NCBI GenBank assembly: GCA_963556695.1
Contig: CAUWAG010000006.1
Location: 3,286,001 to 3,350,000, forward strand
DNA length: 64,000 nucleotides
DNA from: Anthostomella pinea
Lineage: Eukaryota > Ascomycota > Sordariomycetes > Xylariales > Xylariaceae
Direction: 5' to 3'
Shown here: positions 11,088 through 22,393 of the stretch, piece after piece
Numbering within the stretch: the first letter of the stretch is position 1
Layout: each line of letters opens with the position of its first letter
Position numbers and translations under genes: made by a program
Notes under the pieces: generated by a model
What the model saw: the letters and a program-made list of their open reading frames with translations, nothing else
Told to the model about the DNA's origin: nothing
Database searches by the model: none

Positions 11088-11871
11088 TTTACGCACGGGG
11101 TTTTGGTCCCTTTGAAGGAAGGGGCGTTTTTGGGGGCTCGGGATATCGTTGCTAACTTAACCGGATTGGAGTAGAGTTTTGGCGCATGTGACGGCTCTAT
11201 CACCAGCTACCTATATTTATATAGGATAGTCGATCTAGCTTCACTGCAAGCAGCCAACAGAACTTAGTTTAGTTCCCGTGAGACATAAGCAGCCATTCGG
11301 GATGTGCGGTCAATTGCGCCTGGGCATGATCGCTTAGCCCAGGCTTACTTTATCCGCTTGATTGGAGAGCATGCTTCGTCCGACAACCGCTTGCTATATG
11401 ACGACGAGGTTATTCGGGGAAACTGTAGAATAATGCATTGCTCCCCGCCATTTTGTACGGCCTCCCTAACGGTTGTTGAGAGGTGTCCGTGCTTCGATTT
11501 TGTTACGTCGCAACAGCTCAAGGATGGTTCTTAACCATAGTCGTCATAAGTGGGGTTTCAACCCCTGTTTTCTTCAACACCTTCCAACCGCAGCGGCGCA
11601 GTCTCATCTGCGTAGATGACAGCTCCCCCAAACTTCTAAGCCCCCGATAATAACAACAATTCCGTTCTACAGCGATTCTGCAGTGCCACTTCGGCGTCCT
11701 GCTACTCGGCTCGGTCCGGCAATGTCTCACTTTCCCCCGATCATCAATTCATCCGTTTCCGCTTAATCTGCCCTCTGTCTAGTGAGGTCTATACCGGTAG
11801 TCGTCGTACATACTTCTTTCCCGTGACATGTCAATTTGATTAGGTCTCTGGAAATATCCCGACTTTCGGAA
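11088..11871. other. Intergenic, no gene seen
   Basis: 784 bp between the oxidase pseudogene and the acyl-CoA synthetase gene, expected to carry the promoter of the latter. No supported coding or RNA feature. Confidence 0.55.
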
Positions 11872-13879
11872 ATGTCTTGTAAGCCGGCAAACACCTACGT
11901 CGTGTGTCCCCACGACGAACGTCCTCTTTCCCTGCTGACGAACCTCCCCAGTGGCCATAGCAGGCGCAGCTGCTGGGGCAGCGGCGCTCGCCGCCTACGT
12001 CGACGCCAAGTTTCTGGTCCGCAATGACATCCGCGTAGGCAGCAAGAAACTGACCATGCTCCGCCTGATGTACACGCTGCGCAAGAGGATCAAAGCAGAC
12101 AAGCTGCTCATCTACGACATCTTCGAGGAGCGCGTCAGGACCCCCATGGGCGACCACGTCTTCCTCATCTTCGAGGGTCGCCAGTGGACGTACACCGAAT
12201 TCTACCGGGCGCTCCAGCCGGTCGGGAATTGGCTGTTGAAGGACCTCGACATCCAGCGGGGAGAACTGGTCGCGGTGGACGGCGGAAACAGTCCGGAATA
12301 CGTCTTGCTTTGGTTCGCGCTGGAGGCCATTGGTGCCGTGCCGGCTTTTCTGAATTGCAATTTGACGGCTAAGCCGCTTGTGCACAGCATCAAGCTCTGC
12401 GGTGCGCGATACGTGCTCGCGGACTCGGACGTCCGCCCTCTGGTATCGCCAGTGGAAGAGGAACTCTCGTCTGCTGGGATAAAGACGGTTTATTACAACC
12501 CAGAGCTCTTCCAGACATTCGCAGACACGGAGCCCCTCCCGCTCTCCCGCCGTCAGAACACCGACCTTGAGAGTATCGCCAATCTGATGTACACGTCCGG
12601 CACGACCGGGCTGCCGAAAGGCGTCGTCATACCCCGGCTACGAGAGCTGATTTTCGCTCTGGGCATCGGCAACATCACACATCTACGCCCCGGCGACCGC
12701 ATGTACACGTGTCTCCCGCTCTACCACGCCACAGCGCACAGTCTCTGCACCCTCTCGTGCATCGGGATCGGCGCGACGGTGGTGCTGTCGCGCAAGTTCT
12801 CGCACAGGACGTTCTGGCCCGAGATCCACGCCTCGCGCGCCACCATCGTGCAGTACGTCGGCGAGCTGTGCCGGTACCTCGTCAACGCACCACCAAACCC
12901 GCTGGACCGCGGCCACGCCGTGCGCATGGCGTGGGGCAACGGCATGCGGCCCGACGTGTGGGACCGGTTCCGCGAGCGGTTTGGGATCGAGATTATTAAT
13001 GAGCTTTATGGTGCTAGCGACGGCATGGGGTTCTCGACCAACCCGAACCGCGGCGATTACTCGCGCAACGCCATCGCGGTCCGCGGCCCGCTGTGGCACC
13101 TGCTGAACGGTGGCGGCGAGAGGCGCATCCGCATCGACCCGGACTCGCAGGAGGTGCTGCGCGGGCCCGACGGCCTGGCGATCGAGGCCCGCACGGGCGA
13201 GGCGGGCGAGATGGTCAACTGGATGGACCCCAATACACCAGAACAGGGCCCGCCTCGGTATTTTGGTAATGAGGGCGCGATGGTGAAGCGGCGCATCAGG
13301 GACGTGTTTAGGAAGGGCGACCTGTGGTTCCGCAGCGGCGACCTGATGCGTCTGGACGCCGAGGGTCGCCTGTTTTTTGTTGATCGGCTCGGCGACACGT
13401 TCCGGTGGCGCTCCGAGAACGTGTCGACTAGCGAGGTCAGCGATGTGGTCGGGTCCTTCCCGCAGGTCGCTGAGGCGAACGTGTATGGGGTGCTGGTCCC
13501 GGGCGCGGACGGGCGGGCCGGGTGTGCGGCTGTTGTGCTGACGGAGGGGACGGCGACGGAGGCGGAGGCGGATGGGAAGGGGGGCGCGAAGACGTTGGAT
13601 TGGACAGCGTTGGCGGACCATTGTCGTGCGAACCTGCCGAGCTATGCGGTGCCCATCTTCATAAGGGTGGTGAAGGAGCTTGAATATACCGGAACCATGA
13701 AACTGCAGAAGGGGCGGTTGAGGTCTGAGGGCATCCAGTTGGACGCCATTGAGAAGGCGGCGAGGGAGAAGGGCGAGGCTGTGGATGCGATGTTTTGGCT
13801 GCCGAGGGGCGCGGGTGGTTATGTGCCTTTTACTGAGAAGGACCTTCGGGAGCTCCAGGGTGGGAGGGCACGGTTGTAA
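11872..13879 (+). CDS. fat1: Very-long-chain fatty acyl-CoA synthetase / fatty acid transport protein (FAT1-like)
   Basis: Encodes 644 residues of the FATP/VLACS branch of ANL adenylating enzymes, which activate very-long-chain fatty acids with ATP and CoA. The main exon 11952-13879 lacks an ATG at its head; an acceptor at 11950-11951 and a micro-exon ATGTCTT at 11872-11878 with a GTAAGC donor give MSLAIAGAAAGAAALAAYV in phase. A hydrophobic N-terminal segment is followed by the AMP-binding P-loop (LMYTSGTTGLPKGVV), the adenine-binding motif (ELYGASDG) and the FATP/VLACS signature (DRLGDTFRWRSENVSTSEV). The C-terminus is -ARL, which fits the peroxisomal PTS1 consensus, so a peroxisomal location is likely. 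Intact and single-copy here. Confidence 0.9.
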
Positions 13880-14753
13880 ATTGGCAACTGGGCGATGTGT
13901 ACTCAAGTGTATATATATGAGTTATGAGACATGATCGGACGTAAGGGGAGTCTGAAGGAAGGGAATTTTACTGTGCGGATTCTACTAGCGGACACGGCAC
14001 TGGGTGCGTACACTTCCGCCAGTCGATCTGCAGCGAAGCTATTACTTGGTGCCAGTGGAATGGTGCAATAGCTTTAGACGATTTCATCTAGCTCTTCTGA
14101 CATGGCGTAATCGAGGCTTATTATGGAGATTTTACTTCGAGGGTTTCGCCATTCTTGCTTGAGTCCTGCTTGTGGGTCCAGATATAGGGGCATGAACTGA
14201 CCTCGACCCAACCATCAGAAGCAAGTTTAGGTTCAGGTAGAATCTGCCATTAATGTTAGAAACACATACTGAGGCACGTCGCTGGTCTGCCATGTTGGAA
14301 GGTGCATTGCACAGTGGGAATCCACCATGTCGGACGTCTCGCTAGCCCTGGAGATTCCGTTCTCCAGCATCCTTTATATGCACCAATTGAAACAGCCAGC
14401 TACAGGGAAGGGCTTGTGAGGGGAAATTGTATGAATTCCTGGTCCAAGCTGCACGCGCCGAGTTGCTCACCATCACGAAGGTAGTTATAAGTACTTGAAG
14501 AACTAATTATTACTATTAGAGAGTGTGTACGTCGGAAATATGATACCTAATAAAAGTCCAGCAGACATGGGAAATACGCGCGAGCTATTTTGTGACTGAG
14601 AGTGAAGGAGGTCTGTAGCATTCGCCAGCATTTCATGCTGAAGGATGGGAAACCCAGTGGGAAAAACCAATCACAATGCATCTACCTCTCGTGAAGTCGT
14701 GACCTTTGCGAGCCGATGCCCCGTACAATGATCTCGAGATGAAGTAGAAGCAA
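13880..14753. other. Intergenic, no gene seen
   Basis: 874 bp between convergent units. Contains the 3' ends of the acyl-CoA synthetase gene and of the pseudogene that follows. Nothing else recognised. Confidence 0.55.
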
Positions 14754-15912
14754 TCATGCCTTCTTCGTAAAGGTCTTGCCCTCCGTCTAATCAACAACGT
14801 CCTGATACGGCCACGCCTCAGCGAGGGTGGTACCTTGCCGCCGGAGAACCACAGCATCGACATCGAAGCAGTCGCGCCCGTCCTTCTCCCCGTCGTCGTT
14901 GCAAACGTCGTATAGCTGCTTTCCCTACGTCATGTGGCAGAACTTGCCCTCGGCGACGTTGAGGAAGTTGGGGCCGAGCGAAGTCTCGCTCTCACAGAGC
15001 GTGGTCGCGAGATGCTGGGCGCGCTCGGAGACGACGAGCCGGCCGCCGGACTTCTCCTCGTCCGTACGCTTCTTCCTGACGGCCCGAGTCTCGTTCCGCG
15101 CGATCTCGGGGAAGCCGTGGGGCCAGGAGATCCCGGCGGATTCGGTGCCATTTCCAGACCCCTCATCGTCGCCGTGAAGATGGTGTTCCTTGCAGTGGCA
15201 CCTGGCGGGACAATGCATCCAGTCAGGGTTGTCCTCGTACCGAACGGAGAAGATCGATTTGTCGCCCATAATCTTTGGCCTTCAAGGCATCCTTCCCCTC
15301 TTTGTCTCCCGGCAGGTCTTTATCTGTGAAGTAGAAACTTGGCCAGTGGATCTGGAAGCCCGTGACGGAGGTCTTGTTCTCGTCGCCGCCGTACTGCTGG
15401 AGCCACATGCAGGCGTCGACGTAGTCTCTGCTGTTGATGTAGACGTTTGAGTAGAACCACGGCACGCCGGCGGGCTGCGCCCAGTCGCCGACCCACGCGT
15501 AGTGACTGCGGTCGTTCCACTCCGTGGTAATTTAGGCAATGCAGAGGGAGTCATCGCCTCCCGTGAACAGCGTGTAGGGTGACTGATGCTCCAGGATGTG
15601 TTTGTCTTCCGGGATGATGTGTACCGTTTCGTGCGCGCCGTTCTCGATGAATTGGCTGTCGTTCGTGGCGAATCCGCCTACGTATACGCAGTTCTCATTC
15701 CAGGCGCGGATGGATGGGAAGGTGCCGGCGCCTCCATCGAGACCGTTGTAGACATCCAGGCCCAGCTGGATTTTATAGGTGTGACCCCCCAGGTGCCATA
15801 TATAGTGATGATCGGCGTCGACCTGGGCGAACTGGCCTGAGAAAAAGTTGACAATGCCTAGCGTGGAGGCATATATGCCAACGGTTGATGCTAGAATTCC
15901 CAATCCTGCCAT
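14754..15912 (-). pseudogene. Broken gene for a fungal protein of unknown function
   Basis: The frame starts at 15912 with MAGLGILASTVGIYASTLGI, a hydrophobic N-terminus, and continues with YTLFTGGDDSLCIA, ITTEWNDRSHYAWVGDW, GFQIHWPSFYFTDKDLPGD and FSVRYEDNPDWMHCPARC. This pattern resembles lineage-specific fungal proteins I have no functional name for. Lesions: TAA at 15532-15534 where a Tyr is expected after SLCIA; a one-base frameshift near 15260-15270 (KAKDYG in one frame, MGDKSIFS in the next); TAG at 14925-14927 (HMT-stop-GKQLYDVC, probably an old Trp); another frameshift near 14860. A GT-AG pair suggests a last short exon ending TFTKKA at 14754. Several lesions of different kinds mean an old, dead copy. 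Confidence 0.7.
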
Positions 15913-16723
15913 GATGCTGTCTTGTGCGTATGGGCGGGTGTGGAGGTGGGGAGTATATGTGTCGAAGGGAAGCCGTGATCCGTTCGGCAAATGTAGAGGG
16001 GTATGATCTGCCGGGCGAAGGATCGGGAACGAAAGATGGGATATGCTGGATATATAACTCGGGCGCTGCTAGGGCAAGCCATAGTACACCCACGGTTCCC
16101 CATCTGTTCCGATCTCATCCTCGGTTATGCAAAACAGTCGACGTTCGGAAAGTTTGATCAGGAATTATGCTTAAATAATAATCCGGTTATAGATGTAACC
16201 AGAGATATGTGTGGCAAGATAGAAGGTCGTATGTCTATTGTCATGGTTTACTGCTGCTGGATGGTCTATGTGTATGTGAAATGGGTGTCACGTGACCGGA
16301 AACTGGAACGCCTGGCCAGGCATAGCCGTCTATTGACTAGTACTAGATTAATACTTGGTTGGGCAGCTTCGTGGGACGGTCTCGCAATAACCATGGTGCG
16401 CCAAGTCATTCAGACCTTGTTGTTTGAAAGAATGCAAGCCCAAGTCCTCTTCATCGATGAGCACGACTTCATAGGCATCTCGGATATCATGAAACTGCAA
16501 GTGCCAGTGGTCCTAGGCAGTACGACAGGACAGCAACTAATGCCGGACCCAACATTGGCATGAGCATGGGCACGGGTAAATCAGCGACAGTTCCTGTGAT
16601 CGATGTTCTCTAGTATATGACCCCTCTTGTCTCCTAGACGGTCCGACCCATGCCCTCCCCCCTCACCCCCCGTCAAGCCTCAATACAGGAGCGCGGGCTC
16701 TGGGTGTAAAATCCCGCGCAGCT
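15913..16723. other. Intergenic, no gene seen
   Basis: 811 bp covering the former promoter of the pseudogene and the 3' side of the amidohydrolase gene. A 186-codon plus-strand open frame at 16003-16563 has no recognisable domain and I do not call it a gene. Confidence 0.5.
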
Positions 16724-17701
16724 TCAACCGAAAGTCTTGGTGGCCTTGACTCCGAACAGCTCCTCGGAGTTCTTATACGCAATCCTCTCCAGCTGATCCG
16801 GCGTAACCAATCCGCTCGCCTCCAGCTCCCTCATGAACGCCAGCCCGTCCTCGTTCTTCGCAAACGGGTAATCGACACTATACAGAATATGCTCTATCCT
16901 CGTGTTCCGCAGGATAGTCGCCATGGGATCGACGCTCCAGACGCCGCTTGTCGTGATCCATATATTCTCGTCGTAGACCTGCCGGAAGAGACGCGTCCTC
17001 TGCCCCCAGCGGACAGACAGCTGCGCGATCCGCTGCAGCATGAACGGGAGCATCTCGCCCATGTGCCCGACGGCGATCTTGAGCCGGGGGAACTTGTCGA
17101 AGACGCCGGATGCGAAAAGCCGCAGCACGTGCAGCGCGACGTCGGAATGCCAGCCCCAGCCCGAGGCCCCCATGCTCGCGCTCGCGCCTGTGGTGAAGTT
17201 TCCTGTGTACAGGAGGTCCGTCTGCACCTGCGTTGGCCAGGTCGGGTGCAGGTATATGGGCACATTCAGCTCCTCTGCTGCCTCCCAGAAGAGAAGGTAT
17301 TCCTCCCCGTCGTAGTACGTGTTACCGTTCCGGTTGTCGATGAGCGCGCCGACGAATCCCAAGTCCTTGATGCAGCGGCGGAGCTCTTGTGCCGAGTGCT
17401 CCGGGTCCGCCATGGGCAGGACGGCAAATCCGGCGAAGCGGGTGGGATTGGCTTTTATGGCCGCGGCACACTGGTCGTTGGCGGCTCTGCACTGCTCCAG
17501 GGGCATCCCGCCCGGCACGTGGGACATGATCTGGAAAGAGACGTGGCCCTGGTCCATGGACTGGAGTCGTAGGGGACCCGTGTCCTGCATCTTGTCGGAC
17601 AGTCCGGGGATGTGCGCCAGCTGCTCGGAGTAGAGTTTCCGGAGGGACTCGGCGCTAGATGCGAGGAAGTGCTCCTCGAGAGTAATCAGGGGAGGAGTCA
17701 T
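16724..17701 (-). CDS. Amidohydrolase-family decarboxylase (2,3-dihydroxybenzoate/gamma-resorcylate decarboxylase-like)
   Basis: A single exon of 325 codons from the Met in MTPPLITLEEHFL; the frame extends 64 codons upstream but that part is unlike the family, whose members start just before the LEEHF strand. Features of the ACMSD-type amidohydrolase superfamily: Glu in TLEEHF, His in IYLHPTWP, His in AVGHMGEMLPFMLQR and Asp in YSVDYPFAKNEDG, matching the metal-binding and catalytic positions of gamma-resorcylate and 2,3-dihydroxybenzoate decarboxylases. These remove CO2 from phenolic acids with a divalent metal. Length fits the family (about 320-350). No other aromatic catabolism gene lies beside it, so the physiological substrate is open. 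Confidence 0.85.
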   Translation of the reverse strand: MTPPLITLEEHFLASSAESLRKLYSEQLAHIPGLSDKMQDTGPLRLQSMDQGHVSFQIMSHVPGGMPLEQCRAANDQCAAAIKANPTRFAGFAVLPMADPEHSAQELRRCIKDLGFVGALIDNRNGNTYYDGEEYLLFWEAAEELNVPIYLHPTWPTQVQTDLLYTGNFTTGASASMGASGWGWHSDVALHVLRLFASGVFDKFPRLKIAVGHMGEMLPFMLQRIAQLSVRWGQRTRLFRQVYDENIWITTSGVWSVDPMATILRNTRIEHILYSVDYPFAKNEDGLAFMRELEASGLVTPDQLERIAYKNSEELFGVKATKTFG

Positions 17702-18431
17702 TCTGACGAAGGCCTTCGATATAGTAAAAAGGACGGTACCAGCAGTCTCAGCTATTGATTCGTGTAGTGAAGTAGGAATCGAAACTCCCCATCCGGCTAC
17801 AACATGCTTTAAGTAATGTGAAGTCGTGACGCAAGGACACGCGAGGCAGGTGGGGGATGATGTACCCATGCAGCAAGCCGGTGTAGTATGCAATCCAGCT
17901 TAGTCTCCTATAGGTGTTAACTTGCACGTCAAACTCTCCTACAGACTACAGTCAGGCATCACGGACTAACAATAGTACCCCGAAGCAGAGTAGGTAAGCT
18001 TCCATGGGAGTACACCGTTTCAGTTGGTGCCCTTTTTGGCAGATCTACATTGTCCAGACCGCTCGTGCCTATGCACGTATGCTCTCTTTTCAAACAGCCC
18101 CTGAACAATGGTGCCGACATACAAAGAACTCAGGGCCTTACAAGACAATCTTCCTTGTTCTCGCGACAACAATGACATTACATACAATGCCAGCATCGCA
18201 TTGTGACATGCCAAGATAGCTGCGCACCATGGTTCAAGGAAATGACCCTTTTCCTGCATCAGCAAGCACGATCCTATATAAACCAGAACCCCCTTTTCCG
18301 TTGACTCAAGAATCTCAAACCCCCAATCAAATCGACACCACAGCCAAAGGTAAGCCAACACACACCTCAAACCGAGGAAGAAAAAGAAAGCACAAGGCTT
18401 ACCCACCTACCTACCTACCCATCCACCCCCA
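17702..18431. other. Intergenic promoter region
   Basis: 730 bp between two divergent genes, the amidohydrolase (minus) and the hypothetical gene at 18432 (plus). Apart from the TATA box listed separately and a CCTA/CCAC-rich leader near 18400, nothing is recognised. Confidence 0.5.
18275..18282 (+). promoter_or_regulatory. TATA box upstream of the hypothetical gene at 18432
   Basis: TATATAAA about 150 bp before the start codon, on the coding strand, with a plausible leader between. Good match to the TATA consensus; no experimental support. Confidence 0.45.
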
Positions 18432-19142
18432 ATGGCGTCCTTCGGATCCTACCGCGACCACTTAACCCAGCGCAGCGACCACTACACCGCCGCCGCCGAC
18501 GTCGACTACCTCCTCCTCCAGCTACCCGGCAGCGGCTGGGACGCCTCCGCCATCGCGCGCTTCACGTCCAGCCCCGACGCCCAAGCGGGCGTCGTTCAAG
18601 CGCCCTACCCCGAGGACGCGTACCGCTCTGCGTACGTTCTAGCCGTGGAAACGATCCAGGAGAAGAGCAGTCTGGTGAACGCCGTGAGCGCCGCGAACCC
18701 CGTGCTCCTCCTGGCGCCGTTCAAGGGCGATGGGAACGAGCGACCGCAGCAAGTGCTGCGGGGCCTGGTGGTCAACCTGCTGGAGCGGGTTCTGCCGCTC
18801 CTGGGGCCCGACGCGAGTCCGGACTCCGTGCACGGGTTACTGGCTGGGACGTATGGGGGTTTGTTCTGGGACTACGACGTCTTGGAGATCGAGGAGGGAC
18901 TGCGGGCTCTGGAGGGTTTGGAGCGGTTGGTGGCCCCGGAGGCTGCTGCTGGTAAGCTTTTGTGTCTTGTTGTTGATGTTGATCGCGCTGAAAGCGAGGA
19001 GACGTGGGAGCAGGTAAGGCGGTTTACCAGTGTGCTGGAGAGGCTTTTTGTGACGGGGGGCTTGGGCGATGTGCTGTTCTTTGTGAGCCGGCCGTATGAC
19101 ATTGTTAGATATCATAACAATGATAGGATGATAACATTGTGA
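18432..19142 (+). CDS. Hypothetical protein, 236 residues
   Basis: Single open frame starting MASFGSYRDHLTQRSDHYTA, just downstream of a TATA box and a leader. The protein is acidic and Leu/Ala-rich, with helix-like segments (LRGLVVNLLERVLPLLGPD, LEIEEGLRALEGLERL) and a beta-like stretch (LLCLVVDVDR). No signal peptide or membrane span is evident and I do not recognise a family. The last residues (RYHNNDRMITL) run to within a few bases of the AT-rich repeat at 19145, so the natural C-terminus may have been replaced by repeat-derived sequence. High third-position GC in the body of the frame supports that it is or was coding. Confidence 0.6.
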   Translation: MASFGSYRDHLTQRSDHYTAAADVDYLLLQLPGSGWDASAIARFTSSPDAQAGVVQAPYPEDAYRSAYVLAVETIQEKSSLVNAVSAANPVLLLAPFKGDGNERPQQVLRGLVVNLLERVLPLLGPDASPDSVHGLLAGTYGGLFWDYDVLEIEEGLRALEGLERLVAPEAAAGKLLCLVVDVDRAESEETWEQVRRFTSVLERLFVTGGLGDVLFFVSRPYDIVRYHNNDRMITL

Positions 19143-19144
19143 GA

Positions 19145-19370
19145 CAGGCTGTCAGGTAGCTTTAATGGCTGTATGCGCTAAAGCGCTAGCTCCAGAGCAT
19201 TTATAATAACCCTATAGCCCTATAAACCCTAGCTTCTAATTGGTCCAATTCGGACATGTCTATTATAATTATCTGGTTATTTAAGGGATTATTAGTTATA
19301 TAATAGAAGCTTTTCTTTCAAAAGATATGATTTTTTTTCTTTTAATATAAAATATTTTTAATTTTAATAT
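19145..19370 (+). repeat. Diverged direct repeat, left copy
   Basis: Shares ordered blocks with 22394-22592 in the same orientation: GTYAGGTAG, TAAAGCGYTAG, GCATTTATAATA, TTATCTGGTTATTT, AAGGGATTATT and GGTTATATAAT-like segments. AT-rich throughout. Probably two decayed copies of one transposon end or LTR flanking the block between them. Confidence 0.6.
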
Positions 19371-19773
19371 AAAAGCATTTTACTTTTGATTACAACCTTT
19401 ATAAATGTTTGAATACTTTTAATTACTTTTGATTTGCTTTTTTCATTTTATAAGGTTTAATTACCTTTATCGCTATATATTTTTTATTAATTTATGAACA
19501 TTAATTACTTTCTTTATTATAGTTTCAAATTATTCCTTAAATACGATATTATCTTTCAATATAAAGGCTTTTTGTGCGCGAAAGTTATTCATTGTATCGT
19601 ATTTAACGTTATTATCATATCTTCAATTAACGTTAATGTGTTTTTGTTTAAGTTATTATTAAGCTTTTAAATTATTAAAAGCTTAATGTCAATGACAAGC
19701 AAGCGGCAATTACAAGCGAACGGCAACTTTTTACCAACCTCACAACTGCCATGTCAAATAATTTAATCACAAC
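19371..19773. other. AT-rich spacer
   Basis: Very AT-rich sequence with long T/A runs and no open frame of note, consistent with sequence decayed by repeat-induced mutation. No gene. Confidence 0.5.
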
Positions 19774-19985
19774 TGTCACGGCGAGCGTACTGAGGAGCTG
19801 GGACATGGCCGGCAGCAAGCAGCTATTACTCTATTGACGAGAATATCAAGACTAGAGAGGAAAGGAAGAGAGAGAGAGATAGGTACAGTGGGAGGTTGCC
19901 CCTTTAAGGGGATCCTCTGGTCAGATCCTTCCCCTATTAGGAAGTATCCACTTGTCATGTGGAAAGGTCTGTGCAGGCCGTCACA
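19774..19985 (+). mobile_element. Solo-LTR-like element, copy A
   Basis: 212 bp beginning TGTCACGGCG and ending GGCCGTCACA, so it has TG...CA ends with a short inverted terminal match. It is flanked on both sides by ACAAC, a perfect 5-bp target duplication. Further copies lie near 43.7 and 44.3 kb. Size, ends and duplication fit a solo LTR; a small MITE with short inverted ends is the alternative. It lies just outside the 3' end of the pogo-like transposase. Confidence 0.75.
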
Positions 19986-20008
19986 ACAACACATTCAATT
20001 CAATTCAA

Positions 20009-21844
20009 TCAATCGGATTCCTCTTCTTCAGACGTTTCTATCTTTATTGTACAAGTTTGCGCATTATGGCCAGTATTGCCGCAAATGCCACACCGTCGCT
20101 CACGCGCTGCCTCCCTCCTTAGACGACATTATCTTCATCTATTTCCTGTCTTGCTAGCTCAGTATTATCCTTTATAGCATGAAGACCTATTATATCTTTA
20201 ACAGAAAATATTCTTCTTTTTATTAAATTTTTATCTTTTAGTTTCTGGCATTTACTTAATAAATGATTGGCCTTTTTTAGCTGATGGATCCAAGAATCAA
20301 CCAAAATGACCTTGTGCTTAAGACCATATGTAGCCTTTAAAAATGAGCTCAATGCATCAATTATTGATATAAGTGAGCTTCCCTGGTGATTTTTGACTCG
20401 ATTCTTGATATAAACCAATGAGTTTACCGCTTTGTTAATAGTGATAGGCGTCTTTGAAGTCCAAGTAGTGGGTGGCAGATTGGGGTCTGGCAACGGTGTT
20501 TGTGCGATAGCGACAACATCCAGTTTTGAAATGACACTTTCTGGGTCAAAAGGAACAAGCCCAGTGGCACTGAAACCTGTTCAGATATTTCCTGGCGTCA
20601 TAGCAGTGTTATATGCTTTACAAAATACAGTAAGGAAGTCCTTCTTTGAAACATGGGTTATATGACACTGGATAAGATCCTTAATCATGCAATCATAAGC
20701 TCGTTTGAACGGGCTAAAACAGCTGACATCTAAAGGCTGGAATCTGTATGACAAGTGGACAGGCATATAAAGGATAATGATACCATTGTTCTGACAATAA
20801 TTCTTAAAGACCTGGGAATGGTGGCTTTCGTGGCCATCTAGGATGAGGAGGCGTTTACCAGCGGTTATACACGGTCTGGTATACTTGTCAAAATGCTGAA
20901 TCCATTTCAAACTGATCTTATTTGTAGTCCATCCGTTGTCAGACACGGCCACCTTCCAATCGCGTGGTAATATTGTGTCGCAATACCATGACGCGAGGTG
21001 GGTTTTGCCCTGTAGAATGATGAATGACGAGACCACCCAACCATCAGCATTAATAACAGAGATTATTGTAGACCATTCTCTGTTACCTTGCTGAGCTTGT
21101 CTAGGCCTGCCACGTCTTTTGGTGCTTGTGACGACTGTTGAATACGAGGGTCAATTGATTGAGTGTATTATGATGTTGTGATCAAGCACTGTCTACCTGT
21201 GTACGAGTTTTCAGTACTAGTTTTTGCCCTGGTGGCTGGTCGCAGTCTAGTGCGCTGTCATCCACGTGACATGGTCAGTGCATGGCCCAAATGGTGCGCT
21301 GGTATCTGACAACGACTATGTCAGACCCAATACTGCCCATCATAAACCCAGTCTTATCAAAGGTATAATTGTCCGTGTCTTAGATACCATATTTCGCGAT
21401 TACTGCCGCAACTTAGTGAAACCACACACAATATGCGTCTGGATCTTTGTTCAAAATCCTCTGGTAGTCCATCCTCTGATAAAAACGCGTCCGGAGGCCT
21501 GGTGTGCGTTTAATGAAGTTGCGTGTCCAGTTCTTTTCAACGCGTCTAGTCCCACGTGCCGCCAGCAATTGATTTGTCATATCTTCAACATAACTGTGCC
21601 AAGGTGGAAATGCTCGCACATCCAGGTCAGAAATGAAGGAAAGAATAGCATTCTCTCTAGAAACAGTACGTTTTAAAGAATTAGGCATGATATCACATTG
21701 TGATAGTCGGCCGGCAATTCTTTGAGCCAATGTAGAGATTGATAGGTGGAAAGTTTTAGCAAACTTTCGAACAGAAATATGAGGGTCCCGTTTTTTAGCT
21801 TGGACAGCTAGCTGCATGTCTGATTCATTATAACGCGGTGCCAT
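20009..21844 (-). pseudogene. Degenerate pogo/Fot1-type (Tc1/mariner) transposase
   Basis: Reading leftwards: an N-terminal helix-turn-helix region (MAPRYNESDMQLAVQAKK, ISVRKFAKTFHLSISTLAQR) and a CENP-B-like domain (LLAARGTRRVEKNWTRNFIK), then the DDE core in a different frame (SDNGWTTNKISLKWI, LLILDGHESHHSQVFKNYC, YRFQPLDVSCFSPFKRAYD), a helical C-terminus (LARQEIDEDN) and finally a CCHC zinc knuckle (CGICGNTGHNAQTC) ending at 20009. The core acidic residues are visible in DNGW, DGH and PLDV. Stops at 21413 and 20581 and frame changes between blocks make it non-functional. A Met 21 codons further upstream is also possible. I could not define its inverted ends. Confidence 0.8.
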
Positions 21845-22121
21845 TGTCGTGGGTGGAGGAATACTGGTTAGAAGTTGAAAGTTTGAGAGGTTCATGAAAG
21901 TATCCAACTTGCTTATATGTCCCGCTTGCTTGTGACCTACGTTATATTAACTGATATATTATTAAAATTATAGCAAAGATAATATTTAGCTCGTTCTTAT
22001 GGATATTAAGAATTACTTAAACTAAATAAAACGTTTAAAAGTGTTATAATATTTCAAACTAACGTGTAACTATATATTACTTAATTATTATTTACTTTAT
22101 AATGTGTATTTATTATTATTA

Positions 22122-22247
<126 letters not shown>

Positions 22248-22393
22248 ACTTATAAGTATATTATAGTATGTTATTTAAGCATATTATAACATTTTAAGGT
22301 TATAAAGTTAATAGATTAATTATGCTCATATTTTTAGTTTGAAAACCCCTATTAAATATGGTAATAATAACAAGATAATAATATTAAAAATAA

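Noticed and set aside
12683..13906. 407-codon antisense frame over the acyl-CoA synthetase gene
   Set aside because: Antisense shadow produced by strong GC3 bias in the true gene.
16003..16563. 186-codon plus-strand open frame
   Set aside because: No domain, no natural residue pattern, and it lies over the former promoter of the pseudogene; probably chance.
16889..17572. 227-codon antisense frame over the amidohydrolase
   Set aside because: Shadow of the real gene on the other strand; Arg/Pro/His-rich without motifs.
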